Positions 20,831-30,925 of a stretch of 64,000 bases of DNA are shown piece after piece (position 1 is the first letter of the stretch; each line of letters starts with the position of its first letter). Source of the stretch: Pseudomonas brassicacearum (GTDB lineage: Bacteria; Pseudomonadota; Gammaproteobacteria; Pseudomonadales; Pseudomonadaceae); contig NZ_CP045701.2 of NCBI RefSeq assembly GCF_009601685.2, positions 5,332,001-5,396,000 of the forward strand, written 5' to 3'. Under the pieces are notes generated by a model. The model was not told the DNA's origin. It made no database searches and saw nothing but the letters and a program-made list of their open reading frames with translations. Both the position numbers and the translations under genes were made by a program.

Positions 20831-22000
20831 ATGAACACCGCCGTGAATGTCAACGTAGTGCATGAATCCGAAGCCCAGCGCCAACACGCCCGAGTGAAAA
20901 TCCCGGCCAAGCTGCGCTTCTTCGGCCCTGATCGTACGCCGATGGAAGTCAAGGTCCTGGACCTGTCCGCCGGTGGCCTGTGCTTCAACGCCGGCCAGAT
21001 GCCGCTCAAGGTCGGCGAGTCCTACAAGGGCCGCCTGCAGTTCGTCATCGACAACCTTGGCCTGGCCATGGACGTGGAACTGCAGATCCGCTCCTATGAT
21101 CGCCAGACCGGTCGCACCGGCTGCCAGTTCCAGAACCTGGAGCCTCGGGATATCTCGACACTGCGTCACATCATCACCTCGCACCTGGCCGGCGACATCG
21201 TCGGTGTCGGCGACGTGCTGGCGACCCTGCAGCGCGACAACTTCACCAAGGCTCGCAAGCAGAAAGATGAAAACGGTGGCATGAGTGCCTTCGGCCGCCT
21301 GCGCGCCGTGACCTTCAGCCTGGGGGTCTTCGTCGTTGGCCTGGCGGCGTTCGGGTTCATCTTCAAGTCGGTGTACGGCATGTACTTCGTCAGCCACGCC
21401 CAGGCAGGCCTGGTGAATGTACCGGGCATGGCCATCACCATGCCGCGCGACGGCACCGTGCAGAGCCTGGTCAAGACCGACGGCGTGGCCGCCAAGGGCG
21501 CCCCGCTGGCGACCTTCAGCACCAGCATGCTCGACGTGCTCAAAGGTCACCTGGACGATAATCAGCTGCAGCCGGCCAAGGTCGAGGAGCTGTTCGGCAA
21601 GCAAATGACCGGCACCCTGACCTCGCCGTGCGACTGCATCGTGACCCAGCAACTGGTCGCCGACGGCCAATACGCCAGCAAGGGCGACGTGATCTTCCAA
21701 CTGGTCCCACGGGGCACCGAAGCCAACGTCGAAGCGCGCTTCTCCTATCGCCAGTTCGGCGACGTGCGCCCAGGTACGCCAGTCAACTTCCAGGTCGCCG
21801 GCGAAGACACCACCCGTACCGGCAAGATCGTCAGCAGCACCAGCCTGAAAAGTGCCGACCTGTCCTCCGATATCCGTGTGCTGATCCAACCTGACGAACC
21901 CCTGGACAGCTCGCTGGCCGGCCGTCCGGTAGAAGTCACCAGCGACCGTGGCCCGAACCTGAACTGGCTGATCGACAAAGCCATGGCCGTCGGTATTTAA
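20831..22000 (+). CDS. alg44: Alginate co-polymerase Alg44, c-di-GMP receptor
   Basis: A 389-residue protein. The N-terminal PilZ domain (about residues 15-120) has both c-di-GMP motifs, RQHAR (Arg17, Arg21) and DLSAGGL. One transmembrane helix follows at about 160-180 (TFSLGVFVVGLAAFGFIF), then a periplasmic HlyD-like part. It senses c-di-GMP and activates Alg8, and links the polymerase to the periplasmic channel. The diguanylate cyclase at 52 kb is one possible source of signal, though nothing in the sequence connects them directly. Confidence 0.96.
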   Translation: MNTAVNVNVVHESEAQRQHARVKIPAKLRFFGPDRTPMEVKVLDLSAGGLCFNAGQMPLKVGESYKGRLQFVIDNLGLAMDVELQIRSYDRQTGRTGCQFQNLEPRDISTLRHIITSHLAGDIVGVGDVLATLQRDNFTKARKQKDENGGMSAFGRLRAVTFSLGVFVVGLAAFGFIFKSVYGMYFVSHAQAGLVNVPGMAITMPRDGTVQSLVKTDGVAAKGAPLATFSTSMLDVLKGHLDDNQLQPAKVEELFGKQMTGTLTSPCDCIVTQQLVADGQYASKGDVIFQLVPRGTEANVEARFSYRQFGDVRPGTPVNFQVAGEDTTRTGKIVSSTSLKSADLSSDIRVLIQPDEPLDSSLAGRPVEVTSDRGPNLNWLIDKAMAVGI

Positions 22001-22041
22001 GTCGAGGATATGCCCGTGACCATTATAAAAATCCTGAACAC

Positions 22042-22077
22042 CCCACAGACTCTGTGGGAGCGAGCTTGCTCGCGAAA
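22042..22077 (+). repeat. Single REP element between alg44 and algK
   Basis: CCCACAG-ACT-CTGTGGG (22042-22058) runs into a full REP copy (22052-22077, GTGGGAGCGAGC...CTCGCGAAAGG). It fills the 99-bp gap between the two genes and ends about 15 bases before the algK ribosome site. Confidence 0.8.
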
Positions 22078-22099
22078 GGATCAACGCGGTCAGGATGAT

Positions 22100-23500
22100 A
22101 TGCCGCAAACTCGTTCCAACATGGGAACACTGTGTGCCCTGGCACTGGCCGTCAGCCTGGCCGGTTGCGCCGGCCTGCCCGATCAACGCCTGGCCAACGA
22201 AGCCCTCAAGCGCGGCGACACGGCGCTGGCGCAGCAGAACTATCAGCAACTGGCAGACCTGGGCTACAGCGAAGCCCAGGTCGGCCTGGCCGACATCCAG
22301 GTGGACAGTCGCGACCCCGAGCAGATGAAAAAAGCCGAGGCGACTTACCGCGCCGCCGCCGATATCTCGCCGCGGGCCCAGGCTCGCCTGGGTCGCCTGC
22401 TGGTGGCCAAGCCCGGTTCCACTGAAGCTGAAAAGCACGAAGCCGAAGGACTGCTGAAGGAAGCCTTCGCCAACGGTCAAGGTGGCACCCTGATCCCGCT
22501 GGCGATGCTGTACCTGCAATATCCCCACAGCTTCCCGAACGTGAACGCTCAGCAGCAGATCAACCAATGGCGCAGTGCCGGTTACCCGGAAGCGGGCCTG
22601 GCGCAGATTCTGCTCTACCGCACCCAAGGCACCTACGACCAGCACCTGGACGAAGTCGAGAAGGTCTGCAAGGCCGCACTGGCGACCACCGACATCTGCT
22701 ACGTCGAACTGGCCACGGTCTATCAGAAGCGCGGCCAGCCGGAACAGCAGGCCGAGTTGCTCAAGCAGATGCAAGACGGTCACGCCCGTGGCGTCGTATC
22801 CGCTCAACGCGTGGACAGCGTCGCCCGCGTCCTGGCCGATGCGAGCCTGGGCAAGACCGACGAAAAAACCGCCCAGTCGTTGCTCGAAGGCATCGCCCCT
22901 GGCTATCCCGCTGCCTGGGTCAGCCTGGCACAGCTGCTCTACGACTTCCCGGAACTGGGTGACGTCGACAAGATGATGCAGTACCTGGAAAACGGCCGCG
23001 CCGCCGATCAGCCGCGCGCCGAGCTGTTGCTGGGCAAGCTTTACTACGAAGGCAAGTGGGTCCCGGCCGATGCCAAGGTTGCCGAGGAGCATTTCCAGAA
23101 AGCCGTTGGCCGCGAAGTGGCCGCCGACTACTACCTCGGCCAGATCTATCGCCGCGGTTACCTGGGCAAGGTGTACTCGCAAAAAGCCCTGGACCACCTG
23201 CTCAAGGCCGCCCGCAACGGCCAGAACAGCGCCGACTTTGCCATTGCCCAGCTGTTCTCCCAAGGCAAGGGCACCAAGCCCAACCCAGTCAACGCCTACG
23301 TGTTCAGCCAGTTGGCCAAGGTGCAGAACACCCCGCAAGCCATCGAGCTTGCCCAAACCCTCGAAGCACAATTGCCGCCGCAGCAACTTGCACAAGCGCA
23401 ACGCCTGCTACAACAAGAGCAGGCCGTTCGCGGCTCGATGAGCCCCGATACGCTGGAACTGCAAGCCCTAAAAGAAGATGACGGCGAGGAACCTCTATGA
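22100..23500 (+). CDS. algK: Alginate biosynthesis lipoprotein AlgK (Sel1/TPR repeats)
   Basis: A 466-residue outer-membrane lipoprotein, with signal peptide and lipobox ending in LAGC (Cys23). It is built of TPR/Sel1-like helical repeats such as [29 protein letters not shown] and further copies along the length. It helps place AlgE and holds the periplasmic complex together. The start at 22100 was chosen because it gives the lipoprotein signal and follows an AGGA site. An in-frame ATG at 22010 would translate through the REP element. The stop overlaps algE by 4 bp. Confidence 0.93.
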   Translation: MPQTRSNMGTLCALALAVSLAGCAGLPDQRLANEALKRGDTALAQQNYQQLADLGYSEAQVGLADIQVDSRDPEQMKKAEATYRAAADISPRAQARLGRLLVAKPGSTEAEKHEAEGLLKEAFANGQGGTLIPLAMLYLQYPHSFPNVNAQQQINQWRSAGYPEAGLAQILLYRTQGTYDQHLDEVEKVCKAALATTDICYVELATVYQKRGQPEQQAELLKQMQDGHARGVVSAQRVDSVARVLADASLGKTDEKTAQSLLEGIAPGYPAAWVSLAQLLYDFPELGDVDKMMQYLENGRAADQPRAELLLGKLYYEGKWVPADAKVAEEHFQKAVGREVAADYYLGQIYRRGYLGKVYSQKALDHLLKAARNGQNSADFAIAQLFSQGKGTKPNPVNAYVFSQLAKVQNTPQAIELAQTLEAQLPPQQLAQAQRLLQQEQAVRGSMSPDTLELQALKEDDGEEPL

Positions 23501-24990
23501 AGCTTTTGAAGCTCAATCCTTTTGTGCAGGCTGGTATTGGCCTGTCGTTTGCCCTGCTGTGGTCCTGCCCGACCCTGGCAGCGCTGACCGAGAGCAAGAA
23601 TTTCGGCCTGGAAGTGAAAGTCACCGGCCAGTCCGAAGACGACCGCGACCTCGGCACCCAGAGCGGTGGCGACGTCAACGGTATCGGCCTGGACCTGCGG
23701 CCGTGGGTCTACGGTGAAAGCGGCGCCTGGAGCGCCTACGCCATGGCCCAGGCCGTGACGTCCAGCGACATCATCGAGACCGACACCCTGCAACAGTCCG
23801 ATGGCAGCACCCAGCAAACCGACAGCGGTGATCGCGAAGCCAAGAAAAGCTACCTGGCCATGCGCGAGTTCTGGATTGGCTACAGTGGCCTGACCCCCTA
23901 CCCGGGCGAGCAGCTGAAGTTCGGTCGCCAGCGCCTGCGCAATGACGACGGCCAATGGCGCGACACCAACATCGAAGCCCTGAACTGGACCTTCGACACC
24001 ACCTTGCTGCGGGCCAACCTCGGTGTGGCCGAACGCTTCAGCGAATACCGCACCGACCTCAAGGAATTGTCCCCCAAGGACAAGGACCGCCTGCACGTCT
24101 ACGGCGACGTGGGCTACCAGTGGATGCCAGGCCAGTGGGCCGGTATCCGTGCCCACCACTCCCATGACGACGGCAGCCTCGACTACCCGACCCCGGGCGA
24201 AGCCACCGACACCCTGGACAAGACCGAGAACGGTGACTTGACCTGGCTGGGCCTGGAAGCCAACAGCGACGCCTACAACTGGCGCAACACCAACACCGTC
24301 AACTACTGGGCCAGCCTTACCGGCATGACCGGCGAGCGTGACACCGTCAACCCGCTCAATGCCGACGGCACGCGCCCAACAGAAGCCAAGCACAGCGATG
24401 ACGTGGACGGCTGGGCCACTGACCTGGGTATCCGCCTGCGCCTGGACCCGCAATGGCAAGTCGGTGCGGCCTATGCCCGCGCCAGCGAGGACTACGAACA
24501 GAACGGCCTGCAGAGCAACCGCTCGAACTTCACCGGCACCCGCTCGCGCGTGCACCGTTTCGGCGAAGCGTTCCGTGGCGAAATGGCCAACACCCAGAGC
24601 GCCAGCCTGTTCGGTTCCTGGCAACTGCGCGACGAATACGACGCCAGCCTGGTCTACCACAAGTTCTGGCGCGTGGATGGCAACAAGCCGGTGGGCAGCA
24701 ACGGTATCAACGCCGTGGAAAACAACACCGACGACGTGACCGGCGCGATCCTGTCCACCTCGTCCCTGCCACTGCGCGACGGTAACAAGGACCTGGGCCA
24801 GGAAGTCGACCTGGTCGTCACCAAGTACTTCAAGCAAGGCCTGCTGCCGGCCGCGCTGAGTCAGTCCATTGATGAGCCGTCGGCGCTGGTGCGCTTTCGT
24901 GGCGGCGTGTTCAAGCCAGGCGACGCTTACGGCAAAGAGGTCGATTCGTACATGCATCGCGCCTTTGTCGACGTGATCTGGCGCTTCTGA
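23497..24990 (+). CDS. algE: Alginate export porin AlgE
   Basis: A 497-residue outer-membrane beta-barrel with a signal peptide ([20 protein letters not shown]). It has alternating amphipathic strands and arginine-rich inner segments ([32 protein letters not shown]), and ends in aromatic WRF as barrel proteins do. It is the outer-membrane secretion pore for alginate. It is translationally coupled to algK (ATGA) and followed by algG 26 bp later. Confidence 0.95.
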   Translation: MKLLKLNPFVQAGIGLSFALLWSCPTLAALTESKNFGLEVKVTGQSEDDRDLGTQSGGDVNGIGLDLRPWVYGESGAWSAYAMAQAVTSSDIIETDTLQQSDGSTQQTDSGDREAKKSYLAMREFWIGYSGLTPYPGEQLKFGRQRLRNDDGQWRDTNIEALNWTFDTTLLRANLGVAERFSEYRTDLKELSPKDKDRLHVYGDVGYQWMPGQWAGIRAHHSHDDGSLDYPTPGEATDTLDKTENGDLTWLGLEANSDAYNWRNTNTVNYWASLTGMTGERDTVNPLNADGTRPTEAKHSDDVDGWATDLGIRLRLDPQWQVGAAYARASEDYEQNGLQSNRSNFTGTRSRVHRFGEAFRGEMANTQSASLFGSWQLRDEYDASLVYHKFWRVDGNKPVGSNGINAVENNTDDVTGAILSTSSLPLRDGNKDLGQEVDLVVTKYFKQGLLPAALSQSIDEPSALVRFRGGVFKPGDAYGKEVDSYMHRAFVDVIWRF

Positions 24991-25016
24991 TGCGAATGGC
25001 CATGGGAGTGCCCGAT

Positions 25017-26606
25017 ATGAACCGCTACCTCAGGAACAGCCAGGCGATGAAAGGTTCGATCAGCCTGTTGGTCGCAGCGATGCTGCTGGCCGGCTCGCCG
25101 GCGTTCGCCAACGTTGAACCGGTGGTCAAACCGGGCAAAGTGGTCAAGGAACTGCAACAAGCCAAGACCTACACCGTCAGCAGCGCGCCGACCGCACCGC
25201 TGGAGCTGGCCACGCCGACCCTGCCCGACCTCAAGGGCTACACCGCCGAAGCGGCTGCGGCCAAGATCGTGCGGACCAAAGTCGGCAAGGTCAGCGTGCG
25301 GCGGATGATGCAGGAAAACGCCCTGAAGGACTTCATCGGCGGCGACAACAAGATGGCCGAATGGGTGGTGCGTCAGCACGGCATCCCACAGGCCATCTTC
25401 CTTGACGACGGCTACATGAACCTGAAGGACCTGGCCAAGAAGGTGCCCAAGTACGTCATCGAAACCTCGCCGGGTGTGTACCTGGCGAAGATTCCGATCG
25501 TGGTTGGCCAGAAAGGCATCCTGGAAATCGACAAACAGACCCAGGAACTGCGCCTGTCCCAGGAGGGAGGCTCGTTCCTGGTCAACGATGGCCAGATGTT
25601 CATCAGCGACACCAAGGTCACCGGCTGGCGCGAAAAGGACAACGGCCCCGCCACGTTCCGTTCGCCCAACGAGTTCCGTCCGTTCCTGCTGGCCTGGGGT
25701 GGCACCGAGACGTACATCGTGAACTCGAAAATGGCCAGCTTCGGCTACGCCAACAGTAAGTCGTACGGGGTGAGTATTTCGCAGTACACGCCGAACATGG
25801 CCAAGGTCCTCAAGCGCCCGGAACCCACCGGTTGGATCATCGGTTCCGAGTTCTCGGACATGTGGTACGGCTTCTACTGCTACGAGACCCGCGATTTCGT
25901 GATCAAGGGCAACACCTACAAAGACAACATCGTCTATGGCATCGACCCCCATGACCGTTCCCATCGGCTGATCATTGCCGACAACACTGTCTACGGGACC
26001 AAGAAAAAACACGGGATCATTATTTCCCGCGAGGTCAACGACAGCTTCATTTTCAACAACCGCAGTTACGACAACAAACTCTCGGGCCTGGTGATCGACC
26101 GTAACAGCGTGAACAACCTGATCGCCTACAACGAAATCTACAAGAACCACACCGACGGCATCACGCTCTACGAGAGTGCCGACAACCTGTTGTGGGGCAA
26201 CAAAGTGATCAGCAATCGCCGCCACGGCATTCGCATTCGTAACAGCGTGAACATCCGCCTCTACGAAAACGTGTCCATGGCCAACGGCTTGACCGGTCTC
26301 TACGGCCACATCAAAGACCTGTCCGACACCGACCGGGACATCAAGCTCGACCCGTTCGACGCCCAGGTCTCGCTGATCGTGGTCGGCGGCGAACTGGCTG
26401 CCAATGGCAGCGGCCCGCTGTCCATCGACTCGCCATTGAGCGTCGAGCTGTACCGCGTGTCCATGCTCGCGCCGACCAAATCCAGCGGCATCAGCTTCTC
26501 GGGAATTCTCGGCGAGCGCCAGGATGAAATTCTCGACCTGCTGGTGCGCCAGCAGAAAGCCGTGCTGATCGACCCTGTCGAACGCCAGACCGAAATGCGG
26601 GACTGA
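25017..26606 (+). CDS. algG: Mannuronan C5-epimerase AlgG
   Basis: A 529-residue periplasmic enzyme that converts mannuronate to guluronate in the polymer. It has a signal peptide (about residues 11-32, ending SPAFA), and the C-terminal half is a right-handed beta-helix of repeated strands. The catalytic motif DPHD is present in YGIDPHDRSHRLIIADN. The start at 25017 fits the GGGAG at 25004-25008; upstream in-frame ATGs overlap the end of algE. Confidence 0.95.
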   Translation: MNRYLRNSQAMKGSISLLVAAMLLAGSPAFANVEPVVKPGKVVKELQQAKTYTVSSAPTAPLELATPTLPDLKGYTAEAAAAKIVRTKVGKVSVRRMMQENALKDFIGGDNKMAEWVVRQHGIPQAIFLDDGYMNLKDLAKKVPKYVIETSPGVYLAKIPIVVGQKGILEIDKQTQELRLSQEGGSFLVNDGQMFISDTKVTGWREKDNGPATFRSPNEFRPFLLAWGGTETYIVNSKMASFGYANSKSYGVSISQYTPNMAKVLKRPEPTGWIIGSEFSDMWYGFYCYETRDFVIKGNTYKDNIVYGIDPHDRSHRLIIADNTVYGTKKKHGIIISREVNDSFIFNNRSYDNKLSGLVIDRNSVNNLIAYNEIYKNHTDGITLYESADNLLWGNKVISNRRHGIRIRNSVNIRLYENVSMANGLTGLYGHIKDLSDTDRDIKLDPFDAQVSLIVVGGELAANGSGPLSIDSPLSVELYRVSMLAPTKSSGISFSGILGERQDEILDLLVRQQKAVLIDPVERQTEMRD

Positions 26607-26617
26607 GGATGACCTTT

Positions 26618-28069
26618 ATGAACCCACAGATGATCAAACTTTTGGGCCTGTCTGCCCTGACTGCCGGCATTCTGGCCGCTGCAAGCGGCGCCCGTGCCGA
26701 TGAAATCAAGGCACCGACCTTTACCGCCGAGCCGTGCTGCAACCTGTGTCCGGCAGCCCATGACGCAAAGAACTACACCACGCGCTACCAGCAGAACTTC
26801 ACCACACTGGTACAGGCCCAGGGCGACTGGCTGTTCCGGACCCAGGAAGACCTGCGTACCGAATTCAACACCACCGCGTCCGGCTACAAACGCCTGCAGC
26901 AGTTGCACGATGCGTTCAAGGCCAAAGGCGTCGAGCTGGTGCTTGTCTACCAGCCGACCCGGGGCCTGGTAAACCGCAACAAGCTCAATGCCCAGGAGAA
27001 GGCCAGCTTCAACTTCGACAAGGCCCTGACCAACTACAAATCCATGCTCGGTCGTTTCGCCCAGATGGGTTACGTGGTGCCGGACCTGTCGCCGCTGACC
27101 AACGAAAACCTGCCCGAAACCCTGCCGGCCCACGATTTCTATTTCCGTGGCGACCAGCACTGGACCCCGTACGGCGCCCAGCGCACGGCCAAGATCGTCG
27201 CCGAAAAGGTCAAGCAGCTCCCGGCCTTCGCCGACATTCCCAAGCGTGAGTTCGAGACCAAGAGGTCCGGCCGCATGGGCAAGACCGGCACCCTGCACAA
27301 CATGGCCGGGCAACTGTGCGGCACCAGCTACGCGATCCAGTACATGGATCAGTTCACCACCGAGCCTAAGGGCGAGGCCGGCGACGGTGACCTGTTCGGC
27401 GACTCCGGCAACCCGCAGATCACCCTCGTGGGCACCAGTCACAGCGGCAAGAACTACAACTTTGCCGGCTTCCTGCAGGAAGACATCGGCGCCGATATCC
27501 TCAACGTTGCCTTCCCTGGCGGCGGTTTCGAGGGCGCGATGATCCAGTACCTGGGCAGCGAAGACTTCCAGAAGAACCCGCCGAAAATCCTCATCTGGGA
27601 ATTCTCGCCGCTGTATCGCCTGGACCAGGAAACCATCTATCGCCAGATGATGGCGCTGCTGGACAACAACGGTTGCGAAGGCAAGCCGGCAGTGATGAGC
27701 AGCAAGACCGCGCTCAAGCCGGGCACGAACGAATTGATGGTCAACAGCAAGAACATGGATCTGCGTAACGGCAGCCACCAGGTCGACATCCGCTTCGCCG
27801 ACACCTCGGTGAAAACCTTGCAAGCCACCCTCTGGTACATGAATGGGCGCCACGAGGACATCAAGATCGAAAAACCGGATACCGCAGAAACCGACGGACG
27901 TTTCGCCTTCCAATTGCGCACCGACGAGGACTGGGCTTCGCAGAACCTGCTAGCCGTCGAAGTCCAGGGCCCGGAAGCCGGTAAAGAGCCACTGCAAATC
28001 GAAGCGAAAGTCTGCAAACGCAACGCATCTGGGCAAGCCGGGCAACAAACGGCTCAAATCGGACAATGA
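26618..28069 (+). CDS. algX: Alginate O-acetyltransferase AlgX
   Basis: A 483-residue periplasmic protein with a signal peptide ([20 protein letters not shown]), an N-terminal SGNH-hydrolase-like domain and a C-terminal carbohydrate-binding module. The catalytic residues are recognisable: the Asp-x-His pair in [11 protein letters not shown] and the serine in GTSHSGKN. It transfers acetyl groups to the polymer and is a scaffold of the export complex. The start at 26618 is spaced correctly from TGAGG; an ATG at 26609 has no room for a ribosome site. Confidence 0.94.
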   Translation: MNPQMIKLLGLSALTAGILAAASGARADEIKAPTFTAEPCCNLCPAAHDAKNYTTRYQQNFTTLVQAQGDWLFRTQEDLRTEFNTTASGYKRLQQLHDAFKAKGVELVLVYQPTRGLVNRNKLNAQEKASFNFDKALTNYKSMLGRFAQMGYVVPDLSPLTNENLPETLPAHDFYFRGDQHWTPYGAQRTAKIVAEKVKQLPAFADIPKREFETKRSGRMGKTGTLHNMAGQLCGTSYAIQYMDQFTTEPKGEAGDGDLFGDSGNPQITLVGTSHSGKNYNFAGFLQEDIGADILNVAFPGGGFEGAMIQYLGSEDFQKNPPKILIWEFSPLYRLDQETIYRQMMALLDNNGCEGKPAVMSSKTALKPGTNELMVNSKNMDLRNGSHQVDIRFADTSVKTLQATLWYMNGRHEDIKIEKPDTAETDGRFAFQLRTDEDWASQNLLAVEVQGPEAGKEPLQIEAKVCKRNASGQAGQQTAQIGQ

Positions 28070-28080
28070 GGTCTCGTCTC

Positions 28081-29217
28081 ATGACTAGAACCACGCGCAC
28101 CCGAACGTTGAAAACGCTGCTGGCGCCGTCGCTGCTGACTCTGGCGATATTCGCCGGAGCAACGCAGGCCGCGGCCCCGCTGCGTCCGCCACAGGGTTAC
28201 TTCGCACCGATCGAAAAATTCAAGACGGGCAGTTCTGATGACCGCTGTGAGGCGGTACCGACGCCCTACACTGGCGCCCTGCAATTTCGTAGCAAATACG
28301 AGGGCTCCGACAAGGCCCGTGCAACGCTGAACGTGAAATCGGAGAAGGCCTTCCGCGATGCCACTTCCGACATCACCCGGATCGAGCGCGGCGTCAGCAA
28401 ACAAGTGATGCAATTCATGCGCGACGGCCGTCCCGAGCAGCTGGAATGCACCCTGAACTGGCTGACCGCCTGGGCCAAGGCCGATGCGCTGATGTCCAAG
28501 GACTTCAACCACACCGGCAAGTCCATGCGCAAATGGGCCCTGGGAAGCATGGCTTCGGCCTATGTACGCCTGAAGTTCTCCGAGTCTCGCCCGCTGGCTA
28601 ATCATCAGGAACAGGCACAACTGATCGAAGGCTGGTTCAGCAAGATGGCCGATCAGGTGGTCAGCGACTGGGACAACCTGCCGCTGAAAAAAATCAACAA
28701 CCACTCCTACTGGGCCGCCTGGTCGGTGATGGCCACCGCCGTGGCGACCAACCGCCGCGACCTGTTCGACTGGGCCGTCAAGGAATACAAAGTCGGCGCC
28801 AACCAGATCGACGCCGAGGGCTTCTTGCCCAACGAACTCAAGCGCAAGCAACGCGCCCTGTCCTACCACAACTATGCCCTGCCGCCCCTGGCGATGATCG
28901 CCAGTTTCGCCCAGGTCAACGGTGTGGACCTGCGCCAGGAAAACAACGGCGCCCTCAAGCGACTGGGCGACCGAGTGCTGGCCGGGGTGGAAGACCCGGA
29001 CATCTTCGAAGAGAAGAACGGCGAAGAGCAGGACATGAAGGACCTGAAGATCGATTCGAAATTCGCCTGGCTCGAACCGTTCTGCAGCCTCTACACCTGC
29101 TCCGAGGATGTGCTGGAGCGCAAGCATGAGATGCAACCGTTCAAGACTTTCCGCCTCGGTGGGGACTTGACCCGGGTGTACGACCCTTCGCGTGAGAAAG
29201 GTGAAAAAGGAAGCTGA
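28081..29217 (+). CDS. algL: Alginate lyase AlgL
   Basis: A 378-residue periplasmic polysaccharide lyase of family PL5. It has a signal peptide ([19 protein letters not shown]), the catalytic motif [10 protein letters not shown] and the later segment [13 protein letters not shown]. It clears alginate that strays in the periplasm and may edit chain length. The start at 28081 follows a GAGG site; an ATG at 28066 overlaps algX. A hairpin-rich gap of 131 bp separates it from algI. Confidence 0.95.
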   Translation: MTRTTRTRTLKTLLAPSLLTLAIFAGATQAAAPLRPPQGYFAPIEKFKTGSSDDRCEAVPTPYTGALQFRSKYEGSDKARATLNVKSEKAFRDATSDITRIERGVSKQVMQFMRDGRPEQLECTLNWLTAWAKADALMSKDFNHTGKSMRKWALGSMASAYVRLKFSESRPLANHQEQAQLIEGWFSKMADQVVSDWDNLPLKKINNHSYWAAWSVMATAVATNRRDLFDWAVKEYKVGANQIDAEGFLPNELKRKQRALSYHNYALPPLAMIASFAQVNGVDLRQENNGALKRLGDRVLAGVEDPDIFEEKNGEEQDMKDLKIDSKFAWLEPFCSLYTCSEDVLERKHEMQPFKTFRLGGDLTRVYDPSREKGEKGS

Positions 29218-29273
29218 TGCCATATCCCTTGCCTGGCAGGGGAGCTGTGGGAGCAAGGCGACTGAAATGCAAT

Positions 29274-29301
29274 AAACCCCCCGGTTTTCATGGGGGGGTT
29301 T
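29274..29301 (+). promoter_or_regulatory. Hairpin with G-runs between algL and algI
   Basis: AAACCCCCC (29274-29282) pairs with GGGGGGTTT (29293-29301). A second run of seven G follows instead of T residues, so it is not a standard terminator. A fragment resembling half a REP (GCTGTGGGAGCAAGGCG) lies just upstream at 29244-29260. Confidence 0.55.
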
Positions 29302-29348
29302 GGGGGGGCTCTGGCCCTTGACTGTTGATTCAACATGGAGAGATCGGG

Positions 29349-30914
29349 ATGGTATTTTCATCCAATGTGTTCCTGTTTCTGTTCTTGCCGATCTTTCTCG
29401 GCTTGTACTACTTGAGCGGGCAACGCTATCGCAACCTGCTGCTGCTGATCGCCAGCTACGTGTTCTATGCCTGGTGGCGGGTGGACTTCCTGGCGCTGTT
29501 CGCCGGCGTCACCCTGTGGAACTACTGGATCGGCCTGAAAGTCGGCGCCGCCGGCGTGCGCACCAAACCGGCCCAGCGCTGGCTGCTGCTCGGCGTGGGC
29601 GTGGACTTGGCCATCCTGGGCTATTTCAAGTACGCCAACTTCGGCGTGGACAGCCTCAACGCCATCATCACCGGCTTCGGTCTCAATCCGTTCATCCTGA
29701 CCCACGTGCTGTTGCCGATCGGGATCTCGTTCTACATTTTCGAGTCCATCAGCTACATCATCGACGTCTATCGCGGTGACACGCCGGCAACCCGCAACCT
29801 GATCGACTTCGCAGCGTTCGTGGCCATTTTCCCGCACCTGATCGCCGGCCCCGTGTTGCGTTTCCGCGACCTGGCCGACCAGTTCAACAACCGTACACAC
29901 ACGCTGGACAAGTTTTCCGAAGGCTGCACGCGCTTCATGCAGGGCTTCATCAAGAAAGTGTTCATCGCCGACACCCTGGCGGTGGTGGCCGACCATTGCT
30001 TCGCCTTGCAGAACCCGACCACGGGCGATGCCTGGCTCGGCGCCCTGGCCTACACCGCGCAGCTGTACTTCGACTTCTCCGGCTATAGCGACATGGCCAT
30101 CGGCCTGGGCCTGATGATGGGTTTCCGCTTCATGGAAAACTTCAAGCAGCCCTACATCAGCCAGTCGATCACCGAGTTCTGGCGCCGCTGGCACATCAGC
30201 CTGTCGACCTGGCTGCGCGACTACCTCTACATCACCCTGGGCGGTAATCGCAAAGGCACGCTGATGACCTATCGCAACCTGTTCCTGACCATGCTGCTCG
30301 GCGGTCTGTGGCACGGTGCGAACTTCACCTACATCATCTGGGGTGCCTGGCACGGCATGTGGCTGGCCATCGAAAAAGCGGTGGGCATCAACACCACGCC
30401 ACGCAGCATCAACCCGATCCGCTGGGCGCTGACTTTCCTGCTGGTGGTGATGGGCTGGGTAATTTTCCGTGCCGAGAACCTGCACGTGGCCGGTCGCATG
30501 TACGGCGCCATGTTCAGCTTCGGCGACTGGTCGCTGTCGGAACTGACCCGCGCCAACCTCACCGGCCTGCAGATCGCCACGCTGGTGGTGGCCTACGTCA
30601 CCCTCGCCTTCTTCGGCCTGCGGGACTTCTACACCAACCGTCCGCCGGTCAAGACCAAGCCTGAGGTCAATACCGAGGCCAACGGCCCGGCCACCGCGCA
30701 ACCGGGAATGATCAAGGCCGTACCGGGTGACAACCCATCGACGATCCACGAACCGGGCTACACCGTGGGTGTCGAAGCCCAGGTGCAACCGGCCTACTGG
30801 ACCGTGGACTGGTCACGCTACGTGATGCGCGCCCTGGTGCTGCTGCTGTTCATCGCCTCGATTCTCAAACTCTCGGCGCAAAGCTTCTCGCCGTTCCTTT
30901 ACTTCCAGTTCTGA
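29349..30914 (+). CDS. algI: Alginate O-acetylation protein AlgI (MBOAT)
   Basis: A 521-residue multi-spanning inner-membrane protein of the MBOAT family, which passes acetyl groups across the membrane to AlgJ and AlgX. The active-site histidine region is LGGLWHGANFTYIIWGAWHG, and ISQSITEFWRRWHISLSTWLRDYLY is also typical. The start at 29349 (MVFSSNVFLF) fits the GGAG at 29337-29340. A hydrophilic insertion of about 70 residues (KTKPEVNTEANGPATAQPG onward) comes before the last helix. Confidence 0.95.
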   Translation: MVFSSNVFLFLFLPIFLGLYYLSGQRYRNLLLLIASYVFYAWWRVDFLALFAGVTLWNYWIGLKVGAAGVRTKPAQRWLLLGVGVDLAILGYFKYANFGVDSLNAIITGFGLNPFILTHVLLPIGISFYIFESISYIIDVYRGDTPATRNLIDFAAFVAIFPHLIAGPVLRFRDLADQFNNRTHTLDKFSEGCTRFMQGFIKKVFIADTLAVVADHCFALQNPTTGDAWLGALAYTAQLYFDFSGYSDMAIGLGLMMGFRFMENFKQPYISQSITEFWRRWHISLSTWLRDYLYITLGGNRKGTLMTYRNLFLTMLLGGLWHGANFTYIIWGAWHGMWLAIEKAVGINTTPRSINPIRWALTFLLVVMGWVIFRAENLHVAGRMYGAMFSFGDWSLSELTRANLTGLQIATLVVAYVTLAFFGLRDFYTNRPPVKTKPEVNTEANGPATAQPGMIKAVPGDNPSTIHEPGYTVGVEAQVQPAYWTVDWSRYVMRALVLLLFIASILKLSAQSFSPFLYFQF

Positions 30915-30925
30915 GGGATCTGAAC

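Noticed and set aside
22010..22099. An upstream in-frame start for algK
   Set aside because: It would translate through the REP element (giving LWERACSR, the usual false product of REP) and would hide the lipoprotein signal that starts at 22100.
20708..23401. A very long open frame (897 codons) on the minus strand opposite alg8, alg44 and algK
   Set aside because: High-GC genes with G or C at third positions open long antisense frames. The plus-strand genes are well-known proteins, and the antisense product has no recognisable domain.
29274..29301. Hairpin between algL and algI as an intrinsic terminator
   Set aside because: The stem is followed by seven G instead of T residues, and complete termination would cut off algI, algJ, algF and algA.
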